64,000 nucleotides of DNA, taken from Sphingobium sp. Z007 (GTDB lineage: Bacteria > Pseudomonadota > Alphaproteobacteria > Sphingomonadales > Sphingomonadaceae). Location: NCBI RefSeq assembly GCF_900013425.1, contig NZ_FBXK01000005.1, positions 186,001-250,000 on the forward strand. The letters run 5' to 3'. How positions within the stretch are numbered: position 1 is the first letter of the stretch; every line of letters starts with the position of its first letter. The position numbers were made by a program, and so were the translations under genes. Positions 50,400-59,808 of this stretch are shown piece by piece. The notes beneath the pieces are model-generated. The model worked only from the letters and a program-made list of their open reading frames with translations. It was not told where the DNA came from and ran no database searches.

Positions 50400-51047
50400 A
50401 TGAGTTATGCGGTCAAGGAAATGTTCCTGACCCTTCAGGGCGAAGGCGTGCAGGCCGGCCGGCGCGCGGTGTTCCTGCGCTTTGCCGGGTGCAATCTGTG
50501 GAGCGGGCGTGAACAGGACCGACGCGATGCCGTCTGCAAGTTTTGCGATACTGATTTCGTCGGCACCGATGGGCTGGGCGGCGGCAAGTTCGCCGATGCC
50601 GACGCGCTGGCCGATGCGGCGCTGGCCTTTTGGGGCGAAGGCGTCGAGGGCCGCTATATCGTGTTGACCGGTGGCGAACCGATGTTGCAGGTCGACGATG
50701 CGCTGGTCGAAGCGCTCCATGCGCGCGGTTTCACCATCGCGATCGAAAGCAACGGCACCATCGCCGCCCATCCCGGCATCGACTGGATCTGCATCAGTCC
50801 CAAAGCCGGCAGTGACGTGGTGCAGCGGTCCGGTCATGAACTAAAGCTGGTGTGGCCGCAGCCCGGTGGGGGGCATAGCCTGGCCGATGTCGCCACGATG
50901 GAGGGATGGGCGTTCGACCATCATCTGCTCCAGCCGCTGGACGATCCCCATGCCGCCGACAATGCCCGCGCCGCGATCGCGCTGGTCATGGACCGGCCGC
51001 AATGGCGACTGACGGTGCAGGCCCATAAATATCTGGGTTTGCGGTAG
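50400..51047 (+). CDS. queE: 7-carboxy-7-deazaguanine synthase
   Basis: Radical-SAM enzyme that makes CDG from carboxy-tetrahydropterin, 215 residues. It starts with MFLTLQGEGVQAGRRAVFLRF, as QueE. The iron-sulfur motif is C-x14-C-x2-C (GCNLW ... CKFC) rather than CxxxCxxC, a variant known in some QueE proteins. VLTGGEPMLQ and ISPKAG follow. Start at 50400 keeps the family N terminus. Together with queC it covers two steps of preQ0 synthesis. Confidence 0.93.
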   Translation: MSYAVKEMFLTLQGEGVQAGRRAVFLRFAGCNLWSGREQDRRDAVCKFCDTDFVGTDGLGGGKFADADALADAALAFWGEGVEGRYIVLTGGEPMLQVDDALVEALHARGFTIAIESNGTIAAHPGIDWICISPKAGSDVVQRSGHELKLVWPQPGGGHSLADVATMEGWAFDHHLLQPLDDPHAADNARAAIALVMDRPQWRLTVQAHKYLGLR

Positions 51048-51509
51048 CAGCGTTTTTTAGAGTGATGTCCGCGAGATGGAATTGCGCGCCAGTAAAAGCC
51101 ACCCAAGGTGAACGCAGCGCCAAATAACAAGTTGTATTGACCGGAACCTATAGCTTGTTTTTCCTCGGCCTTCGCCGGGAACGCCATGATTTTTCCGATG
51201 AGTCAGTATCCTCGCGCTTTGGTACAAATAGAAAACCGGCGGCGTGCTCCTGCGCAGTCGGGAGCCTGGTGCGGAGCGCGGAACGGGGTTCAGCCTATGC
51301 AGGCGCGCGCTCCGATACCATCTATTGATGCGTAGAAATCATGAATGGGCCGATCGCTTCCATCGGCTCATGAATCGTTCATATCGCTACAACTGTCGCA
51401 CTCGCTGTCTCAACCGACGCTTCACCCGTCCGGCGCGCCGCCAAATGCGCGTCAGGACGGGCTTCCCGCCTGCGCAGGAACATATCGCATCAAGCGGCCG
51501 GAACCGCCA
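51048..51509. other. Intergenic region without a supported gene
   Basis: About 460 bases between queE and the convergent gene at 51510. It is locally lower in GC than its surroundings. Short open frames on both strands have no recognisable motif or good ribosome site. No tRNA, hairpin terminator with T-run or repeat was recognised beyond TTTTTTAG after queE. Confidence 0.5.
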
Positions 51510-52202
51510 TCAGGGCTTTACGCCCGTCCGATCGTTCCATGCCTGATGACAGACCGGCAGCAGCACGCCCTTCTTCCAGCATGTGGGGGCGAAGGACGGC
51601 AGCGCGACCACATAGTCATAGCCGGGCGTGCCGTAGAATTGCTCTCCCGCCGCCACCAGCGATTTCTTGATGGAGCCCAATCCCACGCGACCCACTTCAT
51701 GCAGCGTTCCGCGCTCGGCGAAGATCGCCTGCCGCCCGACTTCGGCCGTGGCCTGGCAGAAGCCCTTCTGCGCCTGCACCGTTGAGTAGCCCGAATAGAT
51801 GCGGGTATTATACATGTCCGATGCCGACTGGCCCGGTTTGCCCTTGCCCACGGTGCGCTGGAAATAGGCCAGCAGCACCGCCTGCGCCGTGTCCAGTTCA
51901 GCATCATGATGGGCGATCATCGCATTATAATTGCTGATCGCCAGCAGCGTCGGTTCGAACTGGCATTGCAGCGCCGCGACATTCAACGCAGCGCGCAGAT
52001 TCCAAGCCAGCCCGGCCTTGATCTCCGCCGCGGTGGCCCCCGGCAGGCCCATCGCGGTCGCGGCGGCGGCGTCGGTCAGTGGCGGGGCGCTCATGTCGGG
52101 CGGCGACCAGAAAAACTGGGCCGATGCCGGTTGCGCGATCATCGGCGCGATCGCCAGGGTGAAGCCGGCCAGCACGCGGCGCAACGGGGAACGCAATGTC
52201 AT
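51510..52202 (-). CDS. Exported hypothetical protein
   Basis: 230 residues with a clear signal peptide (cleavage near AQPASAQFF). The mature part is mainly helical with conserved-looking patches MYNTRIYSGYSTVQAQKGFCQA and AGEQFYGTPGYDYVVALPSFAPTCWKKGVLLPVC and four Cys that could form disulfides. Not recognised; probably a lineage-specific periplasmic protein. Same strand as the lipoprotein and lipB upstream. Confidence 0.7.
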   Translation of the reverse strand: MTLRSPLRRVLAGFTLAIAPMIAQPASAQFFWSPPDMSAPPLTDAAAATAMGLPGATAAEIKAGLAWNLRAALNVAALQCQFEPTLLAISNYNAMIAHHDAELDTAQAVLLAYFQRTVGKGKPGQSASDMYNTRIYSGYSTVQAQKGFCQATAEVGRQAIFAERGTLHEVGRVGLGSIKKSLVAAGEQFYGTPGYDYVVALPSFAPTCWKKGVLLPVCHQAWNDRTGVKP

Positions 52203-52287
52203 TGAAATCTGCCTCTCGGAAAGCGCCTGATAACCAGCGCCTTGATATTATGCATTTATGATACCCGCCCTGAACGATGGCGTCAGC

Positions 52288-52575
52288 TTACTGGTCGGAC
52301 AGGACCTCGGCATCTTCGGCCGGCGCTTGTTCAGGAGCGGCCTTGGCCGGCGCGCTGCTGTTGTCGGCGGCATTGCCGCTGGGCAGGGCGATGGCGGTGC
52401 CTTCGCTCTGCACGCCGTCCAGGTCGGTCATGGCGTCGGTCGCGGTGCCGTCCACCACCTCCATATCCTTCATCTGCACCTTGTTGCCGCCCTGTTCCTT
52501 GTCGCCGCACGCAGCAAGCGCGATGTAACCTGTCAGCAGCGCGGCGGTAAAGGCGGTCTTGGTCGTCCGGTGCAT
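52288..52575 (-). CDS. Small predicted lipoprotein
   Basis: 95 residues starting MHRTTKTAFTAALL, with lipobox IALAAC at about 19-23, so it should be lipidated. The mature part is short, acidic, and Ala/Pro/Glu-rich, without a recognised domain. A longer in-frame start at 52653 would overlap lipB and lose the signal-peptide position, so it is rejected. Confidence 0.7.
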   Translation of the reverse strand: MHRTTKTAFTAALLTGYIALAACGDKEQGGNKVQMKDMEVVDGTATDAMTDLDGVQSEGTAIALPSGNAADNSSAPAKAAPEQAPAEDAEVLSDQ

Positions 52576-52634
52576 CCGGGTCTCCTGGGAAAAGGGTTCA
52601 GGCGTTGCCTCGCCCGGCGAAAGAAGGCGCGAAC

Positions 52635-53351
52635 CTAGCCGCCCGCTTCGCATTGCTCAACCCCCGTGCCGCAACGGGCCAAGCGACTGAGAAAAAGCGG
52701 GAAATGATCGCGCAGCGCCTGGTCCAGCGCGGCCATGGAGGCATTGCCGCCCAAGGCGGCGATGCTGGTCACCGGAAATTCGCTGATGCCGCAGGGTATG
52801 ATGCCCCCGAAATGGGACAGGTCGGGATCGACATTGATGGAAAAGCCGTGAAGCGTCACCCAGCGCCGCACCCGAATGCCCAGCGCGCCGATCTTTGCCT
52901 CCCGGCCATTGGGATCGTCGGTCCAGATGCCGATCCGCCCCTCCGCCCGCCGCGCCGCGATGCCCAGGTCGCCCAGCGCCGCGATCATCCAGCCTTCCAG
53001 ATGATGGACGAAATTGCGAATGTCCTTACCGCGTTTGCCAAGGTCGATGTTGAGATAGCCGATCCGCTGCCCAGGCCCATGATAGGTGTAGCGGCCGCCC
53101 CGCCCCGCATTATAGACCGGAAAGCGGGGCGAGAGGAGTTCGGCCGGATCGGCGCTGGTCCCGGCGGTGTAGAGCGGCGGATGTTCCAGCAGCCAGACCC
53201 GCTCGCGCGCCTGCCCATCATGGATGGCGGCGGCGCGCGCTTCCATATCGGCCAGCGCGGTGGGATAATCGACCGGCGCGGCGGCGATTCGCCATTCGAT
53301 CTGGTCGGGAAATGGCGGGGGCGCAGCGTTATCGGGTGGAAGGTCAGGCAT
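52635..53351 (-). CDS. lipB: Lipoyl(octanoyl) transferase
   Basis: Transfers octanoyl from acyl carrier protein to lipoate-dependent enzymes, 238 residues. Family blocks [12 protein letters not shown], the catalytic Lys in [10 protein letters not shown] and catalytic Cys in IIPCGI are present. Cytoplasmic. Neighbours do not belong to the lipoate pathway in this window (no lipA seen). Confidence 0.95.
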   Translation of the reverse strand: MPDLPPDNAAPPPFPDQIEWRIAAAPVDYPTALADMEARAAAIHDGQARERVWLLEHPPLYTAGTSADPAELLSPRFPVYNAGRGGRYTYHGPGQRIGYLNIDLGKRGKDIRNFVHHLEGWMIAALGDLGIAARRAEGRIGIWTDDPNGREAKIGALGIRVRRWVTLHGFSINVDPDLSHFGGIIPCGISEFPVTSIAALGGNASMAALDQALRDHFPLFLSRLARCGTGVEQCEAGG

Positions 53352-53447
53352 GGGGCGCTTCCTTGACTTGGCCGGGCCGAGCGATCAAGTCTCGCGCCGG
53401 ATTTTCAGCATGATGCATTTCATCGTTACAGGGCAGGCAGCATAGAT

Positions 53448-54263
53448 ATGGCGACAATGTCGATCGGCAAGGCGTGGGAGGAAGCGGTCGCCTTCGTCTC
53501 GCGCGAGGCGACCCTGCTGTTCCCGGTGGCGCTGCTGTTCGGGGCGCTGCCTGGTCTTATCCTGCAGGAAATGACGCCGCCCGAACTCCAGGCCTGGTTC
53601 GCCGCGCCGAAGGCGGACACGATTCCCGCCATGCCCGCTGGCTTCGGCCTTGCCATGCTGCTGACCATCATCCTTATCTGGTTCGGATCGCTGGCGCTGT
53701 TCGCTCTGGCGCTGCGCCCCGGCATCAGCGTGGGGGAAGCGTTGCGCCTCAGCTTCGCGCGCCTGCCGGTGCTGATCGGCACGGCGCTGGTGGTGGTGGG
53801 CGCGGTGGCGGCGGTCCTCGTCGCCGCTGCGTTGGTCGGCGTGGTCCTCTCCCTTGCGTCCAAGCAACTGGCTGCAGCGATCGGGCTGCTGTTGGGCTTT
53901 GTCGCGGTCGGCCTTGTCTTCTTCGCCAGCATCCGGCTGGTGCTGCTCAACCCCGTAGTCATCGACGGCCGGGCGGGGGTGATGGATTCGCTGCGACGGG
54001 CCTGGACGCTGACACGCGGTTATTTTTGGCGCTTGTTCGGCTTTCTGATGATCGTGATGCTGCTGTCCACCATTGCCGGATCGGCGGCGCAGCTCATTAT
54101 CGGCCTGCTTGGCGGCCTGATCGCCGGGGCGGAAGGCGCACGGCTGGCCGGCGGAATCGCCGGGGCGGCGGTGTCGAGCATCGTGCAGGTCTATATGCTG
54201 GTGATGCTGGCGCGGCTCTATCGTCAGGCGCAGCCGCAGGATGTAGCGGACGTGTTTCGCTGA
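53448..54263 (+). CDS. Polytopic membrane protein, GDPD-membrane-domain-like
   Basis: 271 residues with about six helices (roughly 22-40, 65-90, 105-160 in two or three helices, 195-220, 230-255). Similar in outline to the membrane domain linked to glycerophosphodiester phosphodiesterases, including RRAWTLTRGYFWRLFGF. No catalytic domain is attached. Function unknown. A second ATG three codons on is possible. It is convergent with the GNAT gene. Confidence 0.65.
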   Translation: MATMSIGKAWEEAVAFVSREATLLFPVALLFGALPGLILQEMTPPELQAWFAAPKADTIPAMPAGFGLAMLLTIILIWFGSLALFALALRPGISVGEALRLSFARLPVLIGTALVVVGAVAAVLVAAALVGVVLSLASKQLAAAIGLLLGFVAVGLVFFASIRLVLLNPVVIDGRAGVMDSLRRAWTLTRGYFWRLFGFLMIVMLLSTIAGSAAQLIIGLLGGLIAGAEGARLAGGIAGAAVSSIVQVYMLVMLARLYRQAQPQDVADVFR

Positions 54264-54270
54264 AGGCCGC

Positions 54271-54861
54271 TTATGGCACCTCCAGCAAAGGCACATGCGG
54301 CGCTGTGTCGCGCGGCAATATGCCGGCCAGCCGCGGATCGGCGAAGGTCTCTATCTCCCGCCCATAAGGCACGAAGCCGGACCGGATATAGAAGGGGAGC
54401 GCTGCCGGGCTGTCGAGCGTGCAGGTGTGGACCCAGAATCGCGCCACCCCCTTGCGCCAGGCTAGCGATTTGGCCTGTGCCATCAGCCAGCGGCCCATCC
54501 CCTGGCCGGTAAGTTCCGGGACCAGCCCGAAGAAGCTGAGTTCGCAATTCGACGCGGCGCGGAAATCCAGTTCCAGCAGGCCGATCGCGCCGCCGCGCGG
54601 ATCGGTGACGGCATAGACCTCCACGGCCGGGTCATGCAGAATCGCCGCCAGCGTCGAATCGGCCATCACCAGCCGCGAAAACCAGAGCCAAGGCGCGCCG
54701 ACCCGCCGGAACAGTGCGCGATAGGCGTCCAAGTCAGGCGTCCTCCATCGCGCCAGCCGCAGCGGGGCGACCGGGACCGGCGCGGGCCGTGGCCGGTCGC
54801 GCATCTCCAGATGGGTGACGATCGTCGCCACCATGCCCGGTTCGACCGGCGTCAGCGCCAT
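54271..54861 (-). CDS. GNAT-family N-acetyltransferase
   Basis: Probable acetyl-CoA-dependent transferase, 196 residues. The GNAT acetyl-CoA loop is at LVPELTGQGMGRWLMAQAKSLAW (Q/RxxGxG/A). The C-terminal beta-bulge region has ALPFYIRSGFVPYGRE. Substrate unknown. It follows hemF by 4 bases in a minus-strand run trmL-hemF-GNAT. Confidence 0.85.
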   Translation of the reverse strand: MALTPVEPGMVATIVTHLEMRDRPRPAPVPVAPLRLARWRTPDLDAYRALFRRVGAPWLWFSRLVMADSTLAAILHDPAVEVYAVTDPRGGAIGLLELDFRAASNCELSFFGLVPELTGQGMGRWLMAQAKSLAWRKGVARFWVHTCTLDSPAALPFYIRSGFVPYGREIETFADPRLAGILPRDTAPHVPLLEVP

Positions 54862-54865
54862 GGGG

Positions 54866-55756
54866 TCAGCTCCAGCTTGCCATCGGCGGCAGGCTCATCA
54901 GGATCGCGTCGATATTGCCGCCGGTCTTCAGCCCGAACAGCGTGCCGCGATCATGCACCAGGTTGAATTCGGCATAACGCCCGCGCCATTCCAGCATGGT
55001 GCGATAGTCCGCCTCGCTCCAGGCATCTTCCATGCGCCGCCTTACGATAGGCGGAAAGGCGTCGAGAAAGGCGTCGCCGACCGCGCGGGTGAAGGCGAAA
55101 TGGGCGTCGAACGCAGCATCGTCCGCACATTCCAGATGATCGTAGAATATCCCGCCCACGCCGCGATGCACGCCGCGATGGGGGATGAAGAAATATTCGT
55201 CGGCCCATGCCTTGAAGCGCGCATGATAGTCCGGGTCATGGGCATCGCAGGCGGCCTTCAGCACGCCATGGAAATGCTCCGTATCTTCCGCACGGGGCAG
55301 CGGCGGATTGAGGTCCGCGCCGCCGCCGAACCAGCTTTTGGTCGTGACCAGATAGCGCGTGTTCATATGGACGGCGGGAACATGCGGGTTGGCCATATGC
55401 GCGACCAGGCTGATGCCGGTGGCGAAGAAGGCGGGATTGTCGGCCGCGCCATGAATGGTTTGGGCGAAGCCGGGCGCAAATTCGCCGCCCACGGTCGATA
55501 TGTTGACGCCGACCTTCTCGAATATCTTCCCCTTCATGACGCCGCGCACGCCGCCGCCACCTTCGCCCGGCGCCTGGCCCTCGGCCTCGCGATCCCAGGC
55601 GGTATAGTCGAACCGCGCGTCGCTGCCCGCTTCGCGCTCGATCGCCTCAAATTCGGCGCAGATCCGGTCGCGTAGCGATTCGAACCAGTCGCGCGCCACC
55701 TGTTGCCGGACGTCGAGGGCGAAGGGCACGGCGGGAATCGGGTTGCTGGCGGTCAT
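54866..55756 (-). CDS. hemF: Oxygen-dependent coproporphyrinogen-III oxidase
   Basis: Makes protoporphyrinogen IX for heme synthesis with O2, 296 residues. Conserved strings: GGGGVRGVMKGKIFEKVGVNIS-like, FFATGISLVAHMANPHVPAVHMNTRYL, WFGGGADLNP and EFNLVHDRGTLFGL. The ATG overlaps the trmL stop by 4 bases. Cytoplasmic or membrane-associated. Confidence 0.97.
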   Translation of the reverse strand: MTASNPIPAVPFALDVRQQVARDWFESLRDRICAEFEAIEREAGSDARFDYTAWDREAEGQAPGEGGGGVRGVMKGKIFEKVGVNISTVGGEFAPGFAQTIHGAADNPAFFATGISLVAHMANPHVPAVHMNTRYLVTTKSWFGGGADLNPPLPRAEDTEHFHGVLKAACDAHDPDYHARFKAWADEYFFIPHRGVHRGVGGIFYDHLECADDAAFDAHFAFTRAVGDAFLDAFPPIVRRRMEDAWSEADYRTMLEWRGRYAEFNLVHDRGTLFGLKTGGNIDAILMSLPPMASWS

Positions 55757-56223
55757 TGGGGAAACTTTCCGGTCTGGCGAAGGGCTTCGGCGACGGCGAT
55801 GCCCGTGGAAACGGCGATGTTCAAGGATCGAAAGCCCGGCGCCATCGGGATGCGGACACGAATATCGGCCAGGTCGCGAACGTCATCAGGCACGCCAGCA
55901 CTTTCCGATCCCATCATCAGCACGTCGTCTGGGTGGAACTGGACGTCGGGCAATTGCTGTGACGCATGGGCGCTCATCAGCAGCAATCGGCGGCCTTCCG
56001 CCCGGCGCACCGCGTCGAAGGCCGCGAAATTGGCGTGCCTGGTGACGTCCGCGGCTTCCCCATAATCCATCGCCGCGCGCTTAAGGCGGGTGTCGGAAAA
56101 GGCGAATCCGGTCGGCATGATAATGTCCACGGGAACGGCGAAACAGGCGGCCAGGCGCAGGATCGCACCGACATTGCCTGCGATCTCTGGTTGGTAAAGG
56201 GCGATACGCATGGCCCGCGCCAT
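55753..56223 (-). CDS. trmL: tRNA (cytidine(34)-2'-O)-methyltransferase
   Basis: SPOUT methyltransferase for wobble base 34 of tRNA-Leu, about 156 residues. Starts ALYQPEIAGNVGAILRLAACF, with the knot motifs LMMGSESAGVPDDV and IPMAPGFRSLNIAVSTGIAVAEALRQ. ATG at 56223 or 56211 fits; the open frame extends farther upstream without family similarity. First gene of trmL-hemF-GNAT. Confidence 0.92.
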   Translation of the reverse strand: MARAMRIALYQPEIAGNVGAILRLAACFAVPVDIIMPTGFAFSDTRLKRAAMDYGEAADVTRHANFAAFDAVRRAEGRRLLLMSAHASQQLPDVQFHPDDVLMMGSESAGVPDDVRDLADIRVRIPMAPGFRSLNIAVSTGIAVAEALRQTGKFPQ

Positions 56224-56420
56224 AATGCACTGCGGCAAATTGTCATAGGGTGCGCGACTTTGCTGTTGGCAAAGGGCGCGCAGTCCGGTTATCAGGCGCC
56301 CAAACCACGCCGGGGGGTAGGCGGGGACCGTACTTGCACGGCCCCCTAAATCCCTTGATAAACAGAGCCGGTCACGGCATTGCGGCGGGGTCAGGGACGT
56401 TATTGCAAGGGTAGAGGTGC

Positions 56421-56987
56421 ATGGCGAGCGTTGAACATATAGACGGCACGGGTCCATCGGGCGAAGATGGCGTGCGCCGCCGCGATTTCATCAACATCGC
56501 CGCGGTCAGCTTTGCGGGGGTCGGGGCAGTCGCCGTCGTCCTGCCGCTCATCGACCAGATGAACCCCAGCGCGGACGTGCTGGCGCTGGCGTCGACGGAG
56601 GTGGATCTGTCCGCGATCCAGCCGGGACAGGCGATCAAGACCACCTTCCGCGCCCAGCCGCTGTTCGTGCGTCACCTGACGCCCAAGGAAATCGCCGAAG
56701 CCGACAAGGTGGACGCCTCCACGCTGCGCGATCCGCAGACGCTGGCCGAGCGCACCGTCGACGGCAAGACGCAATGGCTGGTGACGATGGGTGTCTGCAC
56801 CCATCTGGGCTGCGTTCCGCTGGGTGCGGGCGAGGGCGAGAATCGCGGCGAATATGGCGGCTATTTCTGCCCCTGCCACGGGTCGTCTTACGACACCGCC
56901 GCGCGCATCCGTAAAGGCCCCGCGCCCAAGAACCTGGAAGTGCCGAAGTTCAGCTTCACTTCCGACACCGCCATTCTCGTAGGCTGA
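56421..56987 (+). CDS. petA: Rieske iron-sulfur subunit of the bc1 complex
   Basis: Electron carrier between ubiquinol and cytochrome c1, 188 residues. A Tat motif RRRDF precedes the single anchor helix (about 22-42). The 2Fe-2S ligands are in CTHLGC (about 126-131) and CPCHGS (about 150-155). First gene of petABC on the plus strand, oriented divergently from trmL. Confidence 0.97.
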   Translation: MASVEHIDGTGPSGEDGVRRRDFINIAAVSFAGVGAVAVVLPLIDQMNPSADVLALASTEVDLSAIQPGQAIKTTFRAQPLFVRHLTPKEIAEADKVDASTLRDPQTLAERTVDGKTQWLVTMGVCTHLGCVPLGAGEGENRGEYGGYFCPCHGSSYDTAARIRKGPAPKNLEVPKFSFTSDTAILVG

Positions 56988-56998
56988 GGTAAGAAACC

Positions 56999-58291
56999 AT
57001 GAGCTTTCCCTGGGCTGAGCATTACACCCCCAAGCATCCCGTGATGCAGTGGATGGACGAGAAGCTGCCGTTGCCGCGCCTCGTCTACAACGCGATCGGT
57101 GCGGGCTATCCAGTGCCGCGCAACCTCAATTATTTCTGGAACTTCGGCGTATTGGCCGGCCTTGCGCTGGTGATCCAGATCGTGACCGGCGTCATCATGG
57201 CGATGCATTATGGCGCCAATGACCTGGTCGCCTTCGGCACCGTCGAACAGACGATGCGCGACGTCAACGCGGGCTGGCTGATGCGCTACGCCCATGCCAA
57301 CGGCGCCAGCTTCTTCTTCATTGTGGTCTATCTCCACATCTTCCGCGGCCTCTACTTCGGCTCCTACAAGGCGCCGCGCGAAATGGTGTGGCTGCTCGGC
57401 CTCGTCATCTTCCTGTTGATGATGGCGACGGCGTTCATGGGCTATGTGCTGCCCTGGGGTCAGATGAGCTATTGGGGCGCGAAGGTCATCACTGGCCTGT
57501 TCGGCGCGATCCCGGTCGTGGGCGAACCGATCCAGACCTGGCTGCTGGGTGGTTTTGCCCCCGGCAACGCCTCGCTCAATCGCTTCTTCTCGCTGCACTT
57601 CCTGCTGCCCTTCGTGATTGCCGGTGTCATCATCCTGCACATCTGGGCGCTGCATATTCCGGGTTCCAACAACCCGACTGGCGTGGAAGTGAAGGGGCCT
57701 CAGGATACGGTGCCCTTCCACCCCTATTACACCGCCAAGGACGGCTTTGGCGCGGGCATCTTCCTGATCGCCTTCTCGATCCTGCTGTTCTTCGCGCCCA
57801 ACTTCTTGGGCCACCCGGACAACTATATCGAGGCGAACCCGCTCTCGACACCCGCGCACATCGTGCCGGAATGGTATTTCTGGCCCTTCTACGCCATCCT
57901 GCGCGCGTTCACCGTGGACTTCTTCTTCATTCCGGCGAAGCTGCTGGGCGTGTTGGCGATGTTCGCGTCGATCCTGCTGCTCTTCTTCCTGCCCTGGCTC
58001 GACACCTCGCCGGTGCGGTCGGGCAAATATCGGCCGACCTTCAACAAGTTCTTCTGGATATTGGTGATCGACGTGCTGATCCTGGGCTGGTTGGGCGGCG
58101 CGCCGGCAGAAGAACCCTATGTCATGATGAGCCAGGTCGCGGCGGCCTATTATTTCGCCCACTTCCTCATCATCCTTCCGCTGATCTCGCGCTTTGAAAA
58201 GCCGCTGCCGCTGCCCGGCTCGATCACCGAGGCCGTGCTGGCGAAATATGGCAAGACCGACGGCGCAACCGTCGCGGTCCCGGCTGAATAA
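56999..58291 (+). CDS. petB: Cytochrome b of the bc1 complex
   Basis: Di-heme quinol-oxidising membrane subunit, 430 residues. Starts with helices holding the four heme-ligand His residues ([15 protein letters not shown] region and [20 protein letters not shown]), the Qo site [14 protein letters not shown] and [18 protein letters not shown]. 11 bases after petA. Confidence 0.98.
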   Translation: MSFPWAEHYTPKHPVMQWMDEKLPLPRLVYNAIGAGYPVPRNLNYFWNFGVLAGLALVIQIVTGVIMAMHYGANDLVAFGTVEQTMRDVNAGWLMRYAHANGASFFFIVVYLHIFRGLYFGSYKAPREMVWLLGLVIFLLMMATAFMGYVLPWGQMSYWGAKVITGLFGAIPVVGEPIQTWLLGGFAPGNASLNRFFSLHFLLPFVIAGVIILHIWALHIPGSNNPTGVEVKGPQDTVPFHPYYTAKDGFGAGIFLIAFSILLFFAPNFLGHPDNYIEANPLSTPAHIVPEWYFWPFYAILRAFTVDFFFIPAKLLGVLAMFASILLLFFLPWLDTSPVRSGKYRPTFNKFFWILVIDVLILGWLGGAPAEEPYVMMSQVAAAYYFAHFLIILPLISRFEKPLPLPGSITEAVLAKYGKTDGATVAVPAE

Positions 58292-58306
58292 GGGGTAGAT
58301 AAGACC

Positions 58307-59155
58307 ATGGTTCGCATTGGCGCATTCCTCGTCGGCCTTTTCTTTGCTGGCTGGCTGTTCATTTCCTTCCTGATCGGCGCGGTGGCTTATGTCTCCGAGC
58401 CGCCGGTGCCGACCGTGGAGCATGAGTTCCACCTGGCGCCCAAACATGTGTCCTTCTCGTTCGACGGACCCTTGGGCAAATTCGACCAGGCGCAGCTGCA
58501 GCGCGGCTTCCAGGTGTTCAAGGAAGTCTGTTCGGCCTGCCACAGCCTTAAGTTCGTGGCGTTCCGCGATCTCGAAGCGCTGGGCTATAACGAAGCCGAA
58601 GTGAAGGCGATCGCCAAGCAATGGGCGATCAAGACCCCGTCGGTCGATCCGGCCACGGGCGAAGCCTCCACGCGCGAGCCTGTGCCGGCCGATCACTTCC
58701 CCAAGCCCTTCGCGAACAATGTCGCGGCGGCGGCGGCGAACAACAATGCGATCCCGCCAGACTTGTCGCTGATGACCAAGGCTCGCCATCACGGCAGCGC
58801 CTATGTCTATTCGCTCATCACGGGCTATCAGGCGCAGCCGGCCAAATTGCTGAAGGAATTCCCGGACGCAAAGACGCCGGAAGGGCTGCACTACAATCCC
58901 TATTTCGCCAACCTCAATCTGGCGATGGCACCGCCGCTGACCGCCGAAGGCCAGGTAACCTATGGCGACGGCACCAAGCCGACCGTGGACCAGATGGCGC
59001 AGGACGTCGCGGCCTTCCTGACCTGGACAGCCGAACCGAAGCTGGAAAATCGCCGCCGTGCGGGCCTGGCGACCATCCTCTTCCTGCTGATCGCCACGGG
59101 CCTGGCCTATATGTCATACCAGAATATCTGGGCGGACAAGAAGAAGGCGGCCTGA
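58307..59155 (+). CDS. petC: Cytochrome c1 of the bc1 complex
   Basis: Heme-c subunit that passes electrons to cytochrome c, 282 residues. An N-terminal helix acts as signal/anchor, the heme motif VCSACHSLKFVAFRDL is at about 76-80, and a C-terminal helix (RAGLATILFLLIATGLAYMSY) anchors it. The Met ligand is expected in the NLAMAPPLT region. 15 bases after petB. Confidence 0.97.
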   Translation: MVRIGAFLVGLFFAGWLFISFLIGAVAYVSEPPVPTVEHEFHLAPKHVSFSFDGPLGKFDQAQLQRGFQVFKEVCSACHSLKFVAFRDLEALGYNEAEVKAIAKQWAIKTPSVDPATGEASTREPVPADHFPKPFANNVAAAAANNNAIPPDLSLMTKARHHGSAYVYSLITGYQAQPAKLLKEFPDAKTPEGLHYNPYFANLNLAMAPPLTAEGQVTYGDGTKPTVDQMAQDVAAFLTWTAEPKLENRRRAGLATILFLLIATGLAYMSYQNIWADKKKAA

Positions 59156-59187
59156 CCTAAATCCGTCACGGACGGGGTTACAGATCG

Positions 59188-59222
59188 GGGCGCGGTTCCT
59201 TGTGGGAGCCGCGCCCTTTCTT
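59188..59222 (+). terminator. Rho-independent terminator after petABC
   Basis: 12-bp stem GGGCGCGGTTCC / GGAGCCGCGCCC (one mismatch) with loop TTGTG and a T-rich tail TTTCTTT; closes petABC just before apt. Confidence 0.8.
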
Positions 59223-59235
59223 TATGGGAGCCGGC

Positions 59236-59772
59236 ATGAGCACCGACAGCCTGACCGCGCTGGTCCGCACTATCCCCGATTTTCCCAAGCCGGGCATAAT
59301 GTTTCGCGACATCACCACTCTGCTGGCCGACGGCGATGGCTTGCGCGACCTGGTCGATCGCATGGCCGCGGTCGCCCGGCCGCTGGACCCGGACCTGATC
59401 GTGGGGATCGAGGCGCGCGGCTTCATCCTGGGCGCGGCCCTCGCGCTGGCGCTGGGCAAGGGTTTCGTGCCGGTGCGCAAGGCGGGCAAGCTGCCCGGCA
59501 GGACCGTGGGCATCGACTATTGCCTGGAATATGGCACCGATCGGCTGGAGATACATGAAGGACAGGTGCCGGCCGGGACGCGGGTGCTGCTGGTCGATGA
59601 CCTGATCGCCACCGGCGGCACGGCGCTGGCCGCCGCGCAACTGCTGCGCGAACAGGGCGCGAGCGTGCTGATGGCATTGTTCGCCATCGATCTGCCCGAT
59701 CTGGGCGGCATGGCCGCGCTGGCGGCGGACGGCGTTGCGGCGCAGGCGATCATCGCCTTCGACGGCGAATGA
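59236..59772 (+). CDS. apt: Adenine phosphoribosyltransferase
   Basis: Purine salvage enzyme making AMP from adenine and PRPP, 178 residues. PRPP site [14 protein letters not shown] is canonical; [12 protein letters not shown] and [10 protein letters not shown] are the family N-terminal blocks. ATG at 59236 follows the pet terminator and has GGGAG upstream; an upstream TTG/ATG reading at 59200 falls inside the terminator. Confidence 0.96.
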   Translation: MSTDSLTALVRTIPDFPKPGIMFRDITTLLADGDGLRDLVDRMAAVARPLDPDLIVGIEARGFILGAALALALGKGFVPVRKAGKLPGRTVGIDYCLEYGTDRLEIHEGQVPAGTRVLLVDDLIATGGTALAAAQLLREQGASVLMALFAIDLPDLGGMAALAADGVAAQAIIAFDGE

Positions 59773-59808
59773 TGTGATCCTGCGGTCATGAAGCAGGGTT
59801 GAAGGCAT

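Noticed and set aside
50921..51187. Minus-strand frame of 88 codons overlapping the end of queE
   Set aside because: Most of it is antisense to queE; the unique part has no recognisable feature.
51345..51785. Plus-strand frame of 146 codons
   Set aside because: Over half of it is the mirror of the minus-strand exported protein at 51510.
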